Assembly: GCA_000310025.1 (NCBI GenBank)
Contig: FN649736.1
Span: forward strand, 2,352,070-2,362,104
From: Ectocarpus siliculosus
Taxonomy: Eukaryota > Sar > Phaeophyceae > Ectocarpales > Ectocarpaceae
Direction: 5' to 3'
Length of the DNA: 10,035 nt
The position numbers and the translations under genes are program-made. The notes beneath the pieces are model-generated. The model searched no databases and was not told the DNA's origin. It was given only the letters and a program-made list of their open reading frames with translations. Every line of letters begins with the position of its first letter. Positions within the stretch are counted from its first letter, which is position 1. Of the stretch, positions 7,851 to 10,035 are shown in pieces.

Positions 7851-8399
7851 CTGGACAACAAGGTCACACTTGTACGCAGAACGGAGTACTGCTGTAGTAG
7901 CCTGCTGCAGCAGTACGCAGCGCAGACAAAGATGCACAGAATTTCCACGTCCGCTTCTCGCAGCCTGCCGAGGGATGACCTCAGGCGCTACAGCTACAAG
8001 CTCTCGTATCCTGACGAAGAACGTCAGGGAGTCGGGCAACGGGTGCTACCAGACGTGTGCCGGTGCCCGCTGCCAGAGCGGCCAGACGCCTGGAGCGACA
8101 TCACGTGGCGGAAGTTCCTCACGGCGATGGCGCGCTTGCCTTGCAAGGTGTGCAAGACGGAAGCGTTGATACCCGCCTTGCCCACGCGATCCTCGCTGCC
8201 GCGGGGCAGCACCACGACTTCCTCCATCATGAGGCTGCTTTCGAAGGGCAAGAAGCACTACCACAAGGAGGCCAAGATACAGAACCCGCCCCGCGCGGAG
8301 CGAGGAGGAGGCGGAAGCACATCGCCGCGTGCCGCAGAAACAGGAGCAGCAGGGGTCGTCGTTCTGTCCCACCGCTCCCTCCTCCGGTGCTGCTGCTGA
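7851..8399 (+). CDS. Probable coding segment, product not recognised
   Basis: The frame is open from just after a TGA at 7848 to a TGA at 8397-8399. Third positions are strongly G/C between about 8040 and 8300 (for example 22 of 24 codons from 8230 on), unlike the other frames there. An acceptor-like site (cgcttctcgcag, ending at 7963) after a pyrimidine tract could start an exon at 7964; the first ATG in frame is 7932. Visible features: a possible metal-binding set C-R-C ... C-K-V-C about 35 residues apart, WSDITWRKFLTAMARL as an amphipathic stretch, then a basic run SKGKKHYHKEAK and a Gly/Ser/Ala-rich end. Both ends of the exon are uncertain. No family is recognised and no function is proposed. 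Confidence 0.4.
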   Translation: MDNKVTLVRRTEYCCSSLLQQYAAQTKMHRISTSASRSLPRDDLRRYSYKLSYPDEERQGVGQRVLPDVCRCPLPERPDAWSDITWRKFLTAMARLPCKVCKTEALIPALPTRSSLPRGSTTTSSIMRLLSKGKKHYHKEAKIQNPPRAERGGGGSTSPRAAETGAAGVVVLSHRSLLRCCC

Positions 8400-8511
8400 T
8401 GCAGAGGGTGCGGCAAGTACTACTCCCGCCGCTGCTGTTGCTGCAGTGTTCCCCCGCAGGGAAAGAGGTGGCGCCGCCCCATGGGAAGACGAAGAGGAGA
8501 CAAAAAGTCAG
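8290..8511 (+). other. Competing frame with possible 5' splice site
   Basis: Downstream of about 8290 a second plus-strand frame (codons at 8329 and every third base) also looks coding: EEEAEAHRRVPQKQEQQGS, an Ala/Ser/Thr-rich stretch, then APWEDEEETKSQ. It runs up to AGTCAG|GTGAGA at 8511/8512, a good donor. This could be the true continuation of the 7851 frame after a one-base shift, a separate exon, or chance in GC-rich repeats. The sequence alone does not decide. Confidence 0.25.
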
Positions 8512-9033
8512 GTGAGACGGCGGAGTTTCTTTTCAAGAAAATACTCCACGGGTGGTGTGCATTCGAATCTATCTCTCCTCTGGAGGAGATGAACGAAAAA
8601 ATCTGCGATCTAAATACTGCTGTAGAGGGCAGTGCATCGAAGAGAGTAAACACACACACCACTTGAGGACGCCGAAACTTCTCGCGTTCGAAGTCCAAAG
8701 GCAAGCACCGCAGAGTGAAAGGAAGCTGGAGAACCAAACGGTGATGGTTATTGTGGCAAGATTGGGCAGAGGGTGGGATGCACCCGATCGCTATTTAGCT
8801 GTTTCTGGAGCGGAGGCGTCGAACGTGGATATTTCTCTCTTTAATAGCAAACTCATTTCGGCCACTCAGCTATCTAGCTCGCTTCGCTCGATTGACAACT
8901 GAAACGCATGGAGCACAGGCTCGGGTTATATCAACAACTAATTCCAACCGAAACGTACTCCGAGCTGCAGAGCTTTTTTCCCATGCGTATCATGATAAGT
9001 GTGCCGATTTACCCGCCCGGAGAGAATATCAAA

Positions 9034-9051
9034 ATCCTGGGAACCCAGGAT
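9034..9051. other. Short hairpin, 8-bp stem
   Basis: ATCCTGGG and CCCAGGAT separated by AA. A second small inverted repeat (CACTA ... TAGTG, 9064-9078) follows 13 bases later. No function is apparent. Confidence 0.5.
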
Positions 9052-9316
9052 AAAGTTAAATAGCACTACGAATTAGTGTAGCTCGCCCTGACCGGAGGGG
9101 CCGAATAAACAGACCCTTTGTCTACCAAAGATGGGACACAGATGCATGCTGGAGCTCGGAAATTCAATGCAGGTTCGAACAAACGGACCTCACTACCCCT
9201 CTGTACATAAAGTACGTCTAATGATGAACGCAACGCAACACCGCGTTTGCAAATCGTTCAAAGACGATACCGGGGAGCAGCAAAAAGCAGAGACCGGAAC
9301 ACCGAGAGCTAGCACT

Positions 9317-9384
9317 ACAAGCGGCGACTATTGTGTAGCTGGGTGAATATACAAGCGGCGACTATTGTGTAGCTGGGTGAATAT
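9317..9384. repeat. Perfect 34-bp tandem duplication
   Basis: Units at 9317-9350 and 9351-9384 are identical, starting acaagcggcgactattgtg and ending gggtgaatat. They lie 143 bases beyond the stop of the methyltransferase gene, probably in or after its 3' untranslated region. Confidence 0.95.
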
Positions 9385-9526
9385 TCAAAACACGAGCCGA
9401 AAGCTGGAACGGGAAGACAGAAAACCTTGACAGGAACAGCGGAGTACAACAACAACTGAGAGCAGCAGAGCTGCGAACAGCGGGCGAGCGCCCCCAAAAA
9501 AAGAAGCGTCGGTAGAACGAAAAACA

Positions 9527-10035
9527 TCACAGGGGGAGACGTATTCGCGAGAATGCGATGCCGCAGTCCCCGGCATACCGCTCGTCGATGTCCCCCGGGT
9601 CGACCGCCTCCGCCTGGAAACCCCTCCTGGCCATCGTCTCGAAGAAGAAGGCGCCCTTGTCGCCGGCCCACCTGCGCTCGTGGCAGCTCAGAATCACGCA
9701 CTTGCTCGACGCGGCCCTCGACGATCGAACCACCGCGCTGAGCGTAATAGCCAAGGCTTCCGCGGCCCCGATCACTTGCTCCTCCTCCTCCTCCTCCTCC
9801 ACCTCCACCCCCGCCCCCGCCTCTCCGGAATCCGCGGACCCCTCGCCGCCGCCCCCCCCCCCCGCCGGTGCCCCATCGCCGTACAGCAGGTCGGAGCAGA
9901 GGATGACCGATACGGGGTGGTGGCGTCTCCCAGTTGCTAGCAGTTGCGCCGCTGCTTCCTCGTCGCCCCAGTGCAGGACCCGGCCGGAGAGGCGGTCGGC
10001 GACACCGGGGTTAAGCTCTATCGTCCGCTCGATGG
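9527..10035 (-). CDS. METTL21-type protein (lysine) methyltransferase, C-terminal part
   Basis: Seen: an open frame from the window edge (first full codon at 10033) to a TAA/TGA-type stop at 9529-9527, 168 residues, no start visible. From the edge: IELNP (1-9), RVLHWGD (18-24), VSVILCSDLLYGD (41-53), a Gly/Glu-rich insert (about 54-87), a helix with LAITLSAVV, then CVILSCHERR (112-121), FFFETMARRGF (129-139), and DERYAGDCGIAFSRIRL near the end. Known: the L-x-W-G strand, the D-x-x-Y motif (here D48-L-L-Y51), the late strand ending E-R-R, and F-F-E-x-x-x-x-x-G-F are typical of family 16 methyltransferases; the tail resembles METTL21D (VCP lysine methyltransferase) most. The SAM-binding glycine motif lies outside the window. 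Inferred: cytosolic transfer of methyl from SAM to a lysine of a partner protein. The exact subfamily is uncertain. Confidence 0.75.
   Translation of the reverse strand, partial: IERTIELNPGVADRLSGRVLHWGDEEAAAQLLATGRRHHPVSVILCSDLLYGDGAPAGGGGGGEGSADSGEAGAGVEVEEEEEEEQVIGAAEALAITLSAVVRSSRAASSKCVILSCHERRWAGDKGAFFFETMARRGFQAEAVDPGDIDERYAGDCGIAFSRIRLPL

Larger units (their letters stand above)
8512..9526. other. Region without a secure gene
   Basis: A plus-strand frame ending at 8902 (its last 50 residues include VMVIVARLGRGWDAPD) lacks an ATG at a sensible place and has no known domain. The 3' end of the methyltransferase transcript probably extends into 9400-9526. Confidence 0.45.

Noticed and set aside
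8024-8372. Minus-strand open frames opposite the 7851-8399 segment
   Set aside because: Third positions on this strand are less G/C-rich than in the plus frame, so these are taken as antisense shadows.
9840-9875. Suspected frameshift in the G/C run of the methyltransferase
   Set aside because: Counting the run as 12 bases shows the frame is continuous from the window edge to the stop.

Overview
The window looks like nuclear DNA of a eukaryote with long introns, most likely a stramenopile and possibly a brown alga of the Ectocarpus type. The organism is inferred from gene style, not from a marker gene. The signs are: one protein can only be read by joining four exons across GT-AG introns of 791, 673 and 602 bp; coding stretches are rich in G or C at third positions while the DNA around them is not; non-coding DNA is dense in microsatellites, short tandem duplications and long G/C homopolymers; nothing resembles a bacterial operon.

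Layout. 1-1185: non-coding, opening with a G19 run. 1186-1385: perfect 100-bp tandem duplication, each copy with the palindrome ATTGGCCAAT, followed by a weak candidate first exon (1563-1654). 1655-3643: essentially non-coding, with one copy (2721-2806) of an 86-bp dispersed repeat and several simple repeats. 3644-3674: strong hairpin. 3924-6913 (minus strand): the best gene here, a four-exon gene for a 307-residue membrane-anchored protein with two DM13-like domains in tandem. Its introns carry the second copy of the 86-bp repeat (intron 1), three copies of another short repeat (intron 2), and a (CTGT/CTGC)n tract plus a duplicated pyrimidine tract (intron 3). 6914-7850: upstream region of that gene, nothing convincing. 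7851-8399 (plus): long open stretch with coding-like third positions, product not recognised. 8400-9526: no secure gene; a 34-bp tandem duplication and two small hairpins. 9527-10035 (minus): C-terminal part of a METTL21-type protein methyltransferase, cut by the window edge.

How the parts relate. The two recognised genes point the same way and are separated by the unidentified plus-strand reading frame; no shared pathway is evident. The DM13 protein should face the outside of a membrane, and DM13 domains have been proposed to act in redox chemistry. The methyltransferase would act on a protein lysine inside the cell. The most unusual content is the tandem DM13 architecture and two repeat families with tRNA-like promoter motifs, both of which have copies inside this gene's introns.
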